The notes beneath the pieces are model-generated. The model did no database searches. It was not told where the DNA came from and worked only from the letters and a program-made list of their open reading frames with translations. This document shows positions 1-8,985 of a stretch of DNA of 64,000 nt, in pieces. The DNA comes from Ferdinandcohnia humi_A. GTDB taxonomy: Bacteria; Bacillota; Bacilli; Bacillales; Bacillaceae_L. The translations under genes and the position numbers were made by a program. The DNA lies in NCBI GenBank assembly GCA_047608075.1, contig JBLKRX010000007.1:115224-179223 (forward strand). Direction: 5' to 3'. Position 1 is the stretch's first letter, and each line of letters begins with the position of its first letter.

Positions 1-1679
1 GGTTTTGTTGAAACTACAACTTTAGAATTTGGTTTTGAAAAATATTTTCGTACTTCCTTTTCTAAACCTTCTTTATCTGTAATAGTTGCATGTTTTTTTA
101 TAATTTCTAATAAACCCTCTACAGAGATTGATTTATCTTTTACATCTGTTCCAACCAAAGCGTTTACATTTAGTAAGAGACTTTCCTTCTCTGCTTCTGT
201 GAGAATTGGACTTACAACAAAAACAGGTACATCTTTTCTAGAAACTGGTGTAGTAGAAACAACAAAGTCAACTTGATACTCATTGGTTTCAAACTCCCGT
301 AGGGATACACTTCCTACAATATCAACCGTAGAAAAAAGTCCCTCTAGCTGATGCTCTAGTAGTTTCGAAGTGCCAACTCCACTAGCGCAAACAATAAGCG
401 CTTGTTTCCTATTTGCTGGGGTTACACCTGTTCTTCTCATCCAGCCCCCAAAATGCATTGCAAGTAACGCAATCTCATTTTCATTGACCTTTTTTCCAAT
501 TGCCTGTTCTAAATGATGAATCACTTTTTTTGTCAATAAAAATACATCTGGATACTTTTCTTTCATAAGCTCAGCCACTCGATTTTCCACTTCAAGTTCA
601 TATTTAATACGGTAATAGGATGGCTTTACATGTAGTAGTAAGTTTTTTTCTAAAAGGTCCCTTTCCTTTAGAAAAACACAAGCATATTTCTGAAAATCTG
701 TAACCATCTTAGAGACGACTTCTACTAAAACATGGGTTTCTGTATTTTCATTCTCTTGGAATACGCCTTGAGATGACTGCACCCTAGAACTTAATAAATG
801 CTTCGTAATATAGAGGATTTCATCATGTGGAAAATTCACATGAAAGACGTAGGAAAGTTTTTGAGCAATTTTGCAAGCAGCCTTATATTCTTTTGTTTCA
901 GTCAAGACCTCTTTTTCTACTTCATCAATCCTTATTTCTTTACCTTGCGTCAGTCTCTTCCCAAAAAATATTAGTCGAAATGTTAAGCTATAGAAGAAAT
1001 CGTCGGTATAGTGGATATTCAGATCTTTTTCACTTTCTGCAACAATTGTCTGAACCGCTTTCAATTCTTCCAATTCAAATAGATTTAGTCTATCTTCAAT
1101 ATTTGAATCTGCAAGGTTCAGCATTGTTGGGATTTTAGACAACAACGTTTGCCAGCCCTCATTTGGAAGTACATTCGAGAGATAATATACAATTGCTTTC
1201 CGTTTATCATCCTCTTCACCTATGACTCGATACCCTGACTTCCGTTCAAACTGAAGTTTTACGTGAAACCTCTCAATTTCTTCTTTTAATAGCTTAAGAT
1301 CTTCGATTGTTGTGTTTCGGCTAACTCTTACTTTTTTAGCTAAATCCTCTAAGAATAGTGGAGAATCTCTTCCAAGTAAATATAGAGCTAACCACCCTTT
1401 TCTTTCTTTTGCAGAGTAATCGTATTGCCACGTTTTAAACAGTTCAATTTTCTCCGGTATACGTTTGGCTGTTTCTTGATCAAGACCAAATCCCAAGCCT
1501 CTCACTTTGTCTACTGGTTGTAATTTATTTTCCTCGAGCCAGCCATTTATCTTTTCGATATCATAGTAAACTGTTCGCCTAGAAATCTTAAATTTCTCCA
1601 TGATTTCTTTCACTGACACATATGATTCTGCATTCACCAAATGTGATAGTATGGCAGTACTTCGTTGATCCAAAGACAT
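1..1679 (-). CDS. BglG/MtlR-family PTS-regulated transcriptional activator (partial, C-terminus beyond window)
   Basis: This is a multidomain regulator whose activity is normally set by PTS phosphorylation of PRD histidines and an EIIB-like cysteine. The first 559 residues are visible. Two N-terminal helix-turn-helix segments lie at about residues 5-60 and 85-150, PRD-type helical domains at about 190-400, and an EIIB-like P-loop CASGVGTS with the phosphorylatable Cys at residue 431. The reading frame is still open at base 1, where full-length members have an EIIA-like domain. The ATG at 1679 is preceded by GGAGGTG at good spacing. HTH_11 plus Mga-like HTH plus two PRDs plus EIIB is the MtlR/ManR/LicR layout rather than the RNA-binding antiterminator layout. 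The controlled sugar operon is not in the window, so the sugar is unknown. Confidence 0.85.
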   Translation of the reverse strand, partial: MSLDQRSTAILSHLVNAESYVSVKEIMEKFKISRRTVYYDIEKINGWLEENKLQPVDKVRGLGFGLDQETAKRIPEKIELFKTWQYDYSAKERKGWLALYLLGRDSPLFLEDLAKKVRVSRNTTIEDLKLLKEEIERFHVKLQFERKSGYRVIGEEDDKRKAIVYYLSNVLPNEGWQTLLSKIPTMLNLADSNIEDRLNLFELEELKAVQTIVAESEKDLNIHYTDDFFYSLTFRLIFFGKRLTQGKEIRIDEVEKEVLTETKEYKAACKIAQKLSYVFHVNFPHDEILYITKHLLSSRVQSSQGVFQENENTETHVLVEVVSKMVTDFQKYACVFLKERDLLEKNLLLHVKPSYYRIKYELEVENRVAELMKEKYPDVFLLTKKVIHHLEQAIGKKVNENEIALLAMHFGGWMRRTGVTPANRKQALIVCASGVGTSKLLEHQLEGLFSTVDIVGSVSLREFETNEYQVDFVVSTTPVSRKDVPVFVVSPILTEAEKESLLLNVNALVGTDVKDKSISVEGLLEIIKKHATITDKEGLEKEVRKYFSKPNSKVVVSTK

Positions 1680-2176
1680 GCCTGGCACCTCCTTTGCACT
1701 ATTTACAGTATGTGCAAGAGAGTAGTTTTTATAGGGTGTTCAATCCCTTGTCTATACTATACTCCTGCATTTATGAATGTAGAAGACCAAATCATGTGCA
1801 CATTCTTTGTGCAAAATTGGACTACATACTTTATTACTCGAAATGACATCATTACGGAATCACATATTGTGGATTTCCTTTATACTGCAAGATATCCTTA
1901 AGACATGGACATGTTATGTCAATAGGAGTGCAAAAGTAGTAATGATGAAAACATTCAAATAGGATTGATGAGAGTAGATGTTAAAAAAGAATATGAAAAT
2001 ATAAAGCTAACCAATAATGTCTTAAATAGACTATCTGTGATAAAAGAATAGATAATCTGTAAATGGCCATATAATCCTTGCCACAGAGTTTATCTCCCAC
2101 ACAGTTGATTTATCCCTCAATAATATGTTTTAGTAAAGTATACACATTAAAAAACTATATAAAGGTTGGATCTCAG
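1680..2176. other. Intergenic region, 497 bp, divergent promoters
   Basis: The AT-rich gap between the leftward PTS regulator and the rightward SRPBCC gene must hold both promoters. A 27-codon open frame at about 1971-2051 has only a weak ribosome-binding site and no recognisable product. I see no RNA structure or repeat here. Confidence 0.5.
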
Positions 2177-2614
2177 ATGGTAGATGTGAAAACAGACACA
2201 GTCATAAACGCCCCTCTTGATAAGGTGGCAGAGTATGCGATAAATCCTGATCACGCCCCTGAATGGTATGTCAATATTAAGTCAGTAGAGTGGGTAACAC
2301 CAAAACCATTAGGTATTGGTTCTCAAGTAGCATTTAAAGCACAATTTCTCGGTCGTGAACTTTCGTATGTATATGAGATTATTGAACTTGTCCATGGGCA
2401 AAAGCTCGTAATGAAAACAGCGAATGGTCCATTTCCAATGGAAACAGCGTATTTTTTCGAAGAGATTGAGGATAATCGAACAAAGATGACGCTCCAAAAC
2501 AAAGGGAAACCAACTGGATTTTCAACGTTTGTCACGCCTTTCATGTCAAAAATGATGAAAAAGGCAAATCAAAAGGACTTAAAGAAATTGAAAGAGATCA
2601 TCGAAAATCGTTAG
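2177..2614 (+). CDS. SRPBCC-superfamily (polyketide cyclase / START-like) protein
   Basis: The protein has 145 residues and the typical SRPBCC opening 'VKTDTVINAPLDKVAEYA' with a ligand-pocket fold expected to follow. Members bind hydrophobic ligands such as lipids or polyketides, and the ligand here is unknown. An in-frame ATG at 2078 would add 33 residues unlike the family, so I use the ATG at 2177, where the family match begins; its ribosome-binding site (AAAGG) is only moderate. The gene stands alone and ends just before a bidirectional terminator shared with the convergent reductase. Confidence 0.8.
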   Translation: MVDVKTDTVINAPLDKVAEYAINPDHAPEWYVNIKSVEWVTPKPLGIGSQVAFKAQFLGRELSYVYEIIELVHGQKLVMKTANGPFPMETAYFFEEIEDNRTKMTLQNKGKPTGFSTFVTPFMSKMMKKANQKDLKKLKEIIENR

Positions 2615-2643
2615 TATTTTGTAAAACCAAAAAATACTACTAT

Positions 2644-2681
2644 AAAAAACCAGTCTCCTCCTAAAAAGAAACTGGTTTTTT
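2644..2681. terminator. Bidirectional intrinsic terminator
   Basis: There are 11-bp perfect arms (AAAAAACCAGT / ACTGGTTTTTT) around a 16-nt loop, lying between the convergent SRPBCC and SDR genes. Runs of A and T at either end suit termination in both directions. Confidence 0.85.
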
Positions 2682-2698
2682 GTGATTCTATTTTACCC

Positions 2699-3418
2699 TT
2701 ATGGATTTGTAGACCAAAGTCCAGCTGATTTAATAAAGATTCGTGGATGTAGTTTTAGCTGTGCTATCATATATTCTGCTAGATCTTCTGGTTGCATTAC
2801 TTTTTCTGGGTTACCATCCGTTAGGTTCTCTTTATATGCTAGTTCTGTCGCCACGGTACTTGGTGTTAGCGCTGTAACACGAATATTATGCTTACGAACT
2901 TCTAGCGCAAGTGATTCCGTTAGACCCAATAATCCAAATTTAGATGCACTGTATGCACTTGTCACTGGTGCACCCTTTTGACCTGCAGTTGATGAAATAT
3001 TAATGATGTCACCACCATTTTTCTCGATTAACTGTGGAAGAACAGCACGTGTTACATAGTAAACTCCCATTAGGTTAATGTCGATTATGCGTTTCCATTC
3101 TTCTGGGTCTAACTCGAGGAACTTACCAAACTTACCAGTACCAGCGTTGTTAATTAAAATATCGAAAGTACCTAGCTCATTTGTCAATTTCTCAACTGCA
3201 CGATTTACTTCTTCTAATGAAGAAACATCAGCCGTTGCATAGACAGCCTTTCCACCTAATCCTTCTATCTCTTGAGCCACTTTACGTAGATCTTCCTCAG
3301 TACGAGCTAAAAGACCTACATGAACACCCTCTTGTGCCAATGCAATCGCAGTTGCACGGCCAATTCCTTTACCAGCTCCTGTTACAAGAGCAACTTTTCC
3401 TTTTAAAGATTGTGCCAT
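2699..3418 (-). CDS. Short-chain dehydrogenase/reductase (3-ketoacyl-ACP reductase-like)
   Basis: A 239-residue classical SDR. It has the NAD(P)-binding TGAGKGIG near residue 14, the NNAG structural motif, and the catalytic Ser, Tyr and Lys in 'ISSTAGQKGAPVTSAYSASK'. The residues after the cofactor loop (LLART) favour NADPH. An upstream in-frame start at 3586 would add 56 residues unlike the family. The ATG at 3418 has AAAGGAG at proper spacing, so I use it. The substrate cannot be read from sequence: FabG-like automatic names are common for this subgroup, but it is not in a fatty-acid operon. Confidence 0.85.
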   Translation of the reverse strand: MAQSLKGKVALVTGAGKGIGRATAIALAQEGVHVGLLARTEEDLRKVAQEIEGLGGKAVYATADVSSLEEVNRAVEKLTNELGTFDILINNAGTGKFGKFLELDPEEWKRIIDINLMGVYYVTRAVLPQLIEKNGGDIINISSTAGQKGAPVTSAYSASKFGLLGLTESLALEVRKHNIRVTALTPSTVATELAYKENLTDGNPEKVMQPEDLAEYMIAQLKLHPRIFIKSAGLWSTNP

Positions 3419-3568
3419 ATGTAAAGCTCCTTTCTTTTTACAAAATCCTAACTGAGTACTAATCATACAAATTGAAATTGTAGAAGTCAAAATTCTTGCT
3501 CTAATCGAAAGGCTGATAGGTGGAACAAAGACAGCATGAATAAGCCTATGCGCAAAATTAGAGTATGC

Positions 3569-3608
3569 AAAAAGACCTCCTTTCATTACACATGAGTAAG
3601 AGGTCTTT
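3569..3608 (-). terminator. Intrinsic terminator of the amidohydrolase operon
   Basis: Arms AAAGACCTC (3571-3579) and GAGGTCTTT (3600-3608) form a 9-bp stem. On the reverse strand it ends in TTTTT, about 95 bp past the amidohydrolase stop codon. Confidence 0.75.
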
Positions 3609-3701
3609 CTTAAAAATTATAGTATTTTATACTCTAAAACAGAATTTGTTTAAAATAGTAGTCAGAATCATATTTGGGAACTTTCATTGGACAAACTTTT
3701 T

Positions 3702-5129
3702 TTATAACAGCCCTTCTCTAACCATAGTTAAAATATCACTATCTGCGTTCAGTATATCTTTTTCTGCTCTTTCGGCAATTTGGTTTGCAGCTAACTGAGC
3801 TTCATATAAGGAGACTTCCTCATCTATGGTGAGTAGCTTTCTATTTTCCATAATGACGTTCCCATCTATTATACTAGTCTCAACTTCATGCCCTCTTGCG
3901 GAGTACACTAAATTAGGAACAATATTTCTTATAGGTTTTGTTAACACAGGGAAGAATGTTGGATCCTGTAAATTAACAATAATCATATCCGCTTTTTTAC
4001 CTTTTTTAAGTGAACCTACCTCATGGTCAATACCCATAACTTTTGCTGCTTCAATCGTTGCCATTCGTAGAGCTCTAGTTGCGTTAAACACTCTAGGGTC
4101 AGCCTTCTTAACTTTATTTAATATAGCAGCAAATTTCATTTCATTAAACATATTATTACAATTATTTCCTGGAGCTTGATCTGAACCAAGACAAGCTATG
4201 CCACCTGATTGAAGGAAATGATAGACTGGAGGGACCAAACCATCAATTATCCCAATACTACCTGAACAGTAAACCATTCCAGCTCCACTTTTCGCGACTC
4301 TTTCAGTTTCTTCATCAGTTGCTTCAGTTAAGTGAACAGCAATAAGTTTTTCATTCAAAAATCCATGTTCCTCTAAAAAATCAATCGATCTCTTCCCGTA
4401 ACGTTTCATCATTTGGTCAATCTCTCGGTCACCTTGGGCGACATGCATATGTAGCTTACTATCGAGTTTATTCCCATATGCTTTTATCTCGTTTAATAGC
4501 TCCAAACTCATCATATCAGGGCCATGTGGTCCTAATATTACAGATATTCTACCATTTTCAGTCCCATGATGAATTTCATATAAATCTAGGTTGCGCTTTA
4601 GCTTGGCATTACCAATTGAAGGATTAAAAGGATATAGTTCCCCTACTGGTAGATCCCCTACATTATCGGGAATTTCATTTACTAACTCTGCCACTCGGGC
4701 TCTAGCACCTATCTTTTTATAATTTTCTACTAGAAGATCCATTCTTCCGTCATAGTCACAAAAGGTTGTAGTTCCAGATTTAATCCCCTCGATAATATTA
4801 ACCATTGACCCCTTAACACTTTCCTCAGGTTGTAGGTGTTTCATAAATGGCCATAAACCTTTTTGCATCCAGTTCGACATGTCCTGAGCTACACCACGAA
4901 ATATCGTAATACCAGTATGAATATGAGCATCAATAAATCCTGGCATAACTAATTTATTTGTCGCATCTATTACTCTATCAGCTTGGTAATCTCTAGTAAT
5001 ATCTTCAACTGTACCTATATCTTCAATTTTATTTCCCTTTAAGGCAACTGCACCGTTTTCAATAAAACCAACGCCTTTTCCTTCCATTGTTAAAAGATGT
5101 CCATTTTTAATAATGATATCTACTTTCAA
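3702..5129 (-). CDS. Metal-dependent amidohydrolase (SAH/MTA-deaminase or TrzN-like subgroup)
   Basis: A 475-residue cytosolic hydrolase of the amidohydrolase superfamily, acting by hydrolytic deamination or dechlorination on a ring substrate. The metal ligands are visible: HIH at 69-71, a third His in 'LHMHVAQGD' (229), a fourth His in 'AVHLTEA' (266) and Asp 317 in 'LGSDQAPGNN'. The usual HxxE after the third His is replaced by HVAQ. The start is TTG with AAAGGAG upstream. It lies 16 bp after the NhaC-type transporter gene and behind an FCD regulator, which suggests a catabolic unit that imports and hydrolyses one compound. The substrate is unknown; N-heterocycles or thioadenosine compounds are possible. 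Confidence 0.85.
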   Translation of the reverse strand: MKVDIIIKNGHLLTMEGKGVGFIENGAVALKGNKIEDIGTVEDITRDYQADRVIDATNKLVMPGFIDAHIHTGITIFRGVAQDMSNWMQKGLWPFMKHLQPEESVKGSMVNIIEGIKSGTTTFCDYDGRMDLLVENYKKIGARARVAELVNEIPDNVGDLPVGELYPFNPSIGNAKLKRNLDLYEIHHGTENGRISVILGPHGPDMMSLELLNEIKAYGNKLDSKLHMHVAQGDREIDQMMKRYGKRSIDFLEEHGFLNEKLIAVHLTEATDEETERVAKSGAGMVYCSGSIGIIDGLVPPVYHFLQSGGIACLGSDQAPGNNCNNMFNEMKFAAILNKVKKADPRVFNATRALRMATIEAAKVMGIDHEVGSLKKGKKADMIIVNLQDPTFFPVLTKPIRNIVPNLVYSARGHEVETSIIDGNVIMENRKLLTIDEEVSLYEAQLAANQIAERAEKDILNADSDILTMVREGLL

Positions 5130-5145
5130 TTTTTATACTCCTTTC

Positions 5146-6681
5146 CTATACGTTAATATTTGTTGAGCTAGGCAAAGATTTTGTTCTTTTATTCAGGATA
5201 AAGAGCGCTGCAAACGTTAGAATTCCAGTTGTTATAATTCCTAACCATCCAATTGTTATTCCTGCAACTAAAAACCCAAAGAATGTACACACTGCAATTA
5301 AAATTGCATAAGGTAACTGCGTCCGCACATGCTCTATATGGTCACACGCAGCACCTGTGGATGCTAATATAGTTGTATCCGAAATTGGCGAACAGTGGTC
5401 TCCAAATAGACCACCACTAATAACAGCTCCAATTACTAAAGGAAAAGAAATATCTAAAGAAGCTGCCATTGGCACAGCAATCGGCATCATGATTGCAAAT
5501 ACTCCCCAGGAACTTCCTGTTGCAAATGCAATAAGAGCACCAAGTAAAAAAATTAATGCTGGAACAACAAAGGAAGGTAAATAATTACCTACTAAAGTAG
5601 ACATATATGCGCCTAGCTCCATTTCCCCAGCAATTTTACCAATCGACCAAGCCATAACCAAAATCATTGGAACAATCATCAAATTAATTATCCCTTGGGT
5701 CCATTCATCAAAAGCTGTCTTTACAGAATGGAGTTTAGTAATAATTGATCCAACCCCAGCACTGATAGAGCCTACCAAGAACCCACAGGATATAGCTAAA
5801 ACAATATTTGAATTAATAAATGAACCTCTGAAGCCGTTTTCCACAATGTTACCTGTCCAAAAAATTACAGTAAAGATGGTTACGAACAATAGAATCATTG
5901 GAATTAAGAAGCTCCAAAATCTAAATTCATAACCTTCTGGAAATTGATTAGCCTTTTCTGCTACAAGGGGCTTGTCATCGTCACCTATAACTTTTCCCGT
6001 CTCGATAGCTCTTATCTCAGCATGATACATTGGTCCAATATCCAGGTTTGTATTAATTACATACAAAACTCCTATCATTGCAAATAATCCGTAAAAGTTA
6101 TAAGGGATCATTTGGATAAATAACGTCCAAGGATTATCTGATAGACTCAAAGCTGTTATTTGAGTAGCAATTAATCCTGTAATAAACGGCCCATAACTAC
6201 TAATGGGTGACATAGATGCTAGAGGACTCCCCATTGAGTCTAAAATATATGCAAGCTTTACACGAGATACATTAAGTTTATCAGTAAGTGGTCTCATTAT
6301 AGTTCCTAAAATAAGTACAGGCTCCGTATATGAAAATAGGAACGCACTCCCCCACGTCACATTTTGTGCCTTTCTTCTAGTATTTACCTTTTTTGTTGCC
6401 GTTTGTGCAAATGCTTCGGCAGCTCCGGTAACCCTTAAAATATGAATAAATCCACCTGCTAATGATACTAAAACCAAAAGTCCTGCATTCCAAGGATCTG
6501 CAATTGATGGAATCATATAATCAGAAATACTCTTAGCAAAACCTGTTAGCGGATTCCAAGAGTTAATAATACTTGCTCCTAACCAAACCCCAACAAACAA
6601 AGACAAAATGGTTTGCTTTGTAAGTAAAGCGAATACTATTGCAATTAATGGCGGTAGAATGGCCAAAATTCCATACTCCAT
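5146..6681 (-). CDS. NhaC-family Na+/H+ antiporter-type transporter
   Basis: A 511-residue polytopic membrane protein of about 12 helices, with the NhaC-family features 'ATGSSWGVFAIMMPIAVP' and 'GAVISGGLFGDHCSPISDTTILAS' in the C-terminal half. Members exchange Na+ for H+, and some (such as MleN) exchange organic substrates. Its place between an FCD regulator (37 bp upstream) and an amidohydrolase (16 bp downstream) suggests that here it carries the amidohydrolase substrate or product. That is inference from context. The ATG at 6681 has a GGAGGAAG site before it. Confidence 0.85.
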   Translation of the reverse strand: MEYGILAILPPLIAIVFALLTKQTILSLFVGVWLGASIINSWNPLTGFAKSISDYMIPSIADPWNAGLLVLVSLAGGFIHILRVTGAAEAFAQTATKKVNTRRKAQNVTWGSAFLFSYTEPVLILGTIMRPLTDKLNVSRVKLAYILDSMGSPLASMSPISSYGPFITGLIATQITALSLSDNPWTLFIQMIPYNFYGLFAMIGVLYVINTNLDIGPMYHAEIRAIETGKVIGDDDKPLVAEKANQFPEGYEFRFWSFLIPMILLFVTIFTVIFWTGNIVENGFRGSFINSNIVLAISCGFLVGSISAGVGSIITKLHSVKTAFDEWTQGIINLMIVPMILVMAWSIGKIAGEMELGAYMSTLVGNYLPSFVVPALIFLLGALIAFATGSSWGVFAIMMPIAVPMAASLDISFPLVIGAVISGGLFGDHCSPISDTTILASTGAACDHIEHVRTQLPYAILIAVCTFFGFLVAGITIGWLGIITTGILTFAALFILNKRTKSLPSSTNINV

Positions 6682-6718
6682 AAATTTCTTCCTCCTTTAT
6701 TTTTTATATTTGGAATCA

Positions 6719-7483
6719 CTATTGAAATCTCTTCTCACCTCCTATAAATGATTCCTCGATTGTTTTTATTAAATTCTTCATATGGTTTCCCATATAAAAA
6801 ACTGCTGCTTCTGGATTTTTGTTTTTGATCGCTTTTAAAATATCCTCATGTTCTTGGACATAATGCCCACCTAGACTTCGAGTTGCTAGATAGGGAAATT
6901 TCTTTTCCATTTCTATCTCCTCGTGTATTAAGAATCTTAAAGTAGAATATAAAAAATAATTATGAGAAGCTTCTGCCACCACCTCATGGAAATGACAACC
7001 TACTTCAGTAGGGTCTTGTTCCTCTTTTACGTGCTTACAATGGTTGTTAAAAGAACCCTCTATTTTTTTGATATCCTCTTTTGTGGCGTTAATTGAAGCT
7101 AATCTAGCTGTTTCAACTTCTATCACCATCCTTGCGTGTAAGAGGTCAATTAAATCCTTTTGACTTCTAGGTTTGGATGCCTCAATAAATTGTTTTTCTA
7201 CTAAGTAGCGATTTAAATCCACTTCAACCGAATGTAAATACATCTTCCCTTTACTAGATATTTTTCTACCTTGGTTAGGGATTAACTCTGTATATCCTTT
7301 TCCATCAAGATATTTCAAGAGCCTTCCGATTGTTGCAATGCTTATATCAATCCCGTGATTCTCCACTTTTTCCTTTAAAATCCATGATCCTAGTGGGGCT
7401 TCTGAACTTTCAATTATTTTTAAAAGAACATAATATCGATAGTCTGAATTACTTCGAAAAAAAGACTTTGTTAATTTGTCCAT
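6719..7483 (-). CDS. FCD-domain transcriptional regulator with non-GntR winged helix
   Basis: 254 residues. The C-terminal two-thirds (about 100-240) is a FadR-like FCD ligand-binding helical bundle, with His residues in 'HFHEVVAEASHN' and 'HEDILKAI' that normally bind a metal. The N-terminal winged helix (residues 8-75, 'YVLLKIIESSEAPLGSWILKEKVENHG') looks like the HTH found in NrpR-type proteins, not the usual GntR HTH. It is the first gene of the regulator-transporter-amidohydrolase operon. A perfect 11-bp-arm palindrome sits 23 bp before its ATG, as expected for an autoregulated repressor. The ATG at 7483 has AAAAGGAG upstream. Confidence 0.8.
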   Translation of the reverse strand: MDKLTKSFFRSNSDYRYYVLLKIIESSEAPLGSWILKEKVENHGIDISIATIGRLLKYLDGKGYTELIPNQGRKISSKGKMYLHSVEVDLNRYLVEKQFIEASKPRSQKDLIDLLHARMVIEVETARLASINATKEDIKKIEGSFNNHCKHVKEEQDPTEVGCHFHEVVAEASHNYFLYSTLRFLIHEEIEMEKKFPYLATRSLGGHYVQEHEDILKAIKNKNPEAAVFYMGNHMKNLIKTIEESFIGGEKRFQ

Positions 7484-7505
7484 CTGTTCTAAACTCCTTT
7501 TTATT

Positions 7506-7532
7506 TACCTACTCATCACTAATGAGTAGGTA
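7506..7532 (-). promoter_or_regulatory. Palindromic operator candidate for the FCD-regulator operon
   Basis: Perfect 11-bp inverted repeat TACCTACTCAT / ATGAGTAGGTA separated by CACTA. It lies in the promoter/leader region of the FCD-regulator gene. It has no run of T on either side, so it is a better operator than terminator. Confidence 0.6.
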
Positions 7533-7675
7533 TTAATACAGTATTTCTACTTAAATGATAATATTCCTTCAAAAAATTTATAATTTTTATAATTTTTAAA
7601 CATTTCTACAGAACAACTTAAGATATTTATACACGATACCTTGTTCATCAGTTGAAATTTAAATTAAGGGAAACT

Positions 7676-7706
7676 AAAAAAGCCCTTCCCAAAATGAGAA
7701 GGACTC
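7676..7706 (-). terminator. Intrinsic terminator of the duplicated-domain membrane protein
   Basis: On the reverse strand, GTCCTTCTC and GGGAAGGGC pair (one G.T pair and further wobble at the loop) around ATTTT, followed by TTTTTT. It begins about 6 bp past the stop codon. Confidence 0.8.
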
Positions 7707-7711
7707 TAGCT

Positions 7712-8416
7712 TTACTTTTCAATTTTCAAATCACGCAGTGTTAAATACTGTCCATCTTTTACAGTGATATACATATCAGCTGTCACGTTCTCGTTCGTTA
7801 CGATGCCATCGATTTGGTGTCTACTGTTGGTGCTTACCTCTAAATATCCCATTCCAGATGCACTGTTTAAGATAACTTTATATTCACCTGCTGGAATGTC
7901 TTTTCCTACTTTGTACATGCCGTCTTCATACACACCGTTTTCTGGTACTACAGACGGTGCCTTATCTACTGGATACATCTCTGCACCCTGAAGCTTAAAA
8001 TATTCACCGTCGTTTAATGTTACATATGAATGGGAATCCGAAGGTAGATTGTCGTTAAAAATGATGCTTTCTAATTGACCTGTACTATCTTTCGCATTTT
8101 CAATATAGGCCATTCCCGAAGAAAACACTACGTATTCTCCTGCAGGCACATCTGTACCCACTTTGTATGTGCCGGATTCAATTCTCGCATCATCTTCAGC
8201 TGGCTGTTCCTCTTCAGCTGGAGCTTCTTCCTCTTTTGCGTCCTCATTGTTTTTTGTTTCATCTGCTGTTTGTTCGGTTTGGTCCGCTTCATTTGCTTGA
8301 TCTGTTGTTTCATCCCCACCGCCAGAGGCAAGTGTAATGACAACGATTACTACGATTAACCAAAACCACCATCTCTTATAAAATGGTTTCTTTACTCTTT
8401 CTTTATCGTTTGCCAT
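7712..8416 (-). CDS. Membrane-anchored surface protein with two copies of a YKVG.D.PAGEY domain
   Basis: 234 residues. There is a single N-terminal membrane anchor (about 14-32), then a low-complexity acidic Glu/Asp/Ala/Gln linker (33-80) of the type that spans a cell wall. Two homologous extracellular repeats follow, starting at about residue 82 (GTYKVGTDVPAGEY) and 165 (GMYKVGKDIPAGEY), each about 75 residues and ending in a VTLNDGEYFKL / ITVKDGQYLTL element. The function is unknown. The start at 8416 has AAAGGGG upstream; a longer frame from 8464 lacks such a site. Confidence 0.75.
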   Translation of the reverse strand: MANDKERVKKPFYKRWWFWLIVVIVVITLASGGGDETTDQANEADQTEQTADETKNNEDAKEEEAPAEEEQPAEDDARIESGTYKVGTDVPAGEYVVFSSGMAYIENAKDSTGQLESIIFNDNLPSDSHSYVTLNDGEYFKLQGAEMYPVDKAPSVVPENGVYEDGMYKVGKDIPAGEYKVILNSASGMGYLEVSTNSRHQIDGIVTNENVTADMYITVKDGQYLTLRDLKIEK

Positions 8417-8540
8417 GTTTCGAACCCCTTTACTACAGAATAATTTCTCTAGTAGCTTTTCCATATCAGGCTGTAAACATGTGGAAATATTTTAAAAAGG
8501 TAAAGAATCAGCCCCAACAATTGAGAACTGATTCTTCACA

Positions 8541-8965
8541 AATTTTTTATAAACATTTATAGTAAGTTACCCTTTGAAAAAATAGATACGCCTCTTTAAT
8601 CTCTTTCTCTAATCGTTCTAGCTCATAATAAGTATCCTTTCATAGATCATTTGCCCCTAACTGTATATCCTGATCTACAAAGTGTGGTGAGTCCAGATTT
8701 TCATTAATCCCATACGGAATTCTGCTAAAAGATTGAACATTCCCTTTTTCGAGAAAAACAAGTGTTGGACAGGATTGACCAAAGTCAACGAAAAAACTTC
8801 CTTTTTCATCCATCCCTAGGCACGTGATGATTTTTAATGAAAGAAAGTTTTTTCACTTACTGACCACTCGTAGTTTCCCCTTTTTGAGATTTGCATTTCC
8901 ATCATATTCCTGTAATTTAGGCCTTTTAACCCTGACATATTCAATTTCCCCTCAACATACTTTTT
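8541..8965 (-). pseudogene. Decayed gene remnant with frameshift and in-frame stop
   Basis: On the reverse strand, a segment starting near 8941 reads 'MSGLKGLNYRNMMEMQISKR...' and stops at about 8839. Another frame then continues with 'GMDEKGSFFVDFGQSCPTLV', '...SRIPYGINENLDSPHFVDQ' and, past an in-frame TGA, a helical tail. The strings look like real protein. The segment around 'PYGINENLDSPHF' faintly resembles the C-terminus of penicillin-acylase-like N-terminal nucleophile hydrolases, but I am not sure of the family. It fills the gap between two intact genes. Confidence 0.35.
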
Positions 8966-8985
8966 GTAATAAAAGGAGGGAAACT

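Noticed and set aside
2078..2176. Longer N-terminus for the SRPBCC gene
   Set aside because: The extra 33 residues are unlike the family and have no ribosome-binding site.
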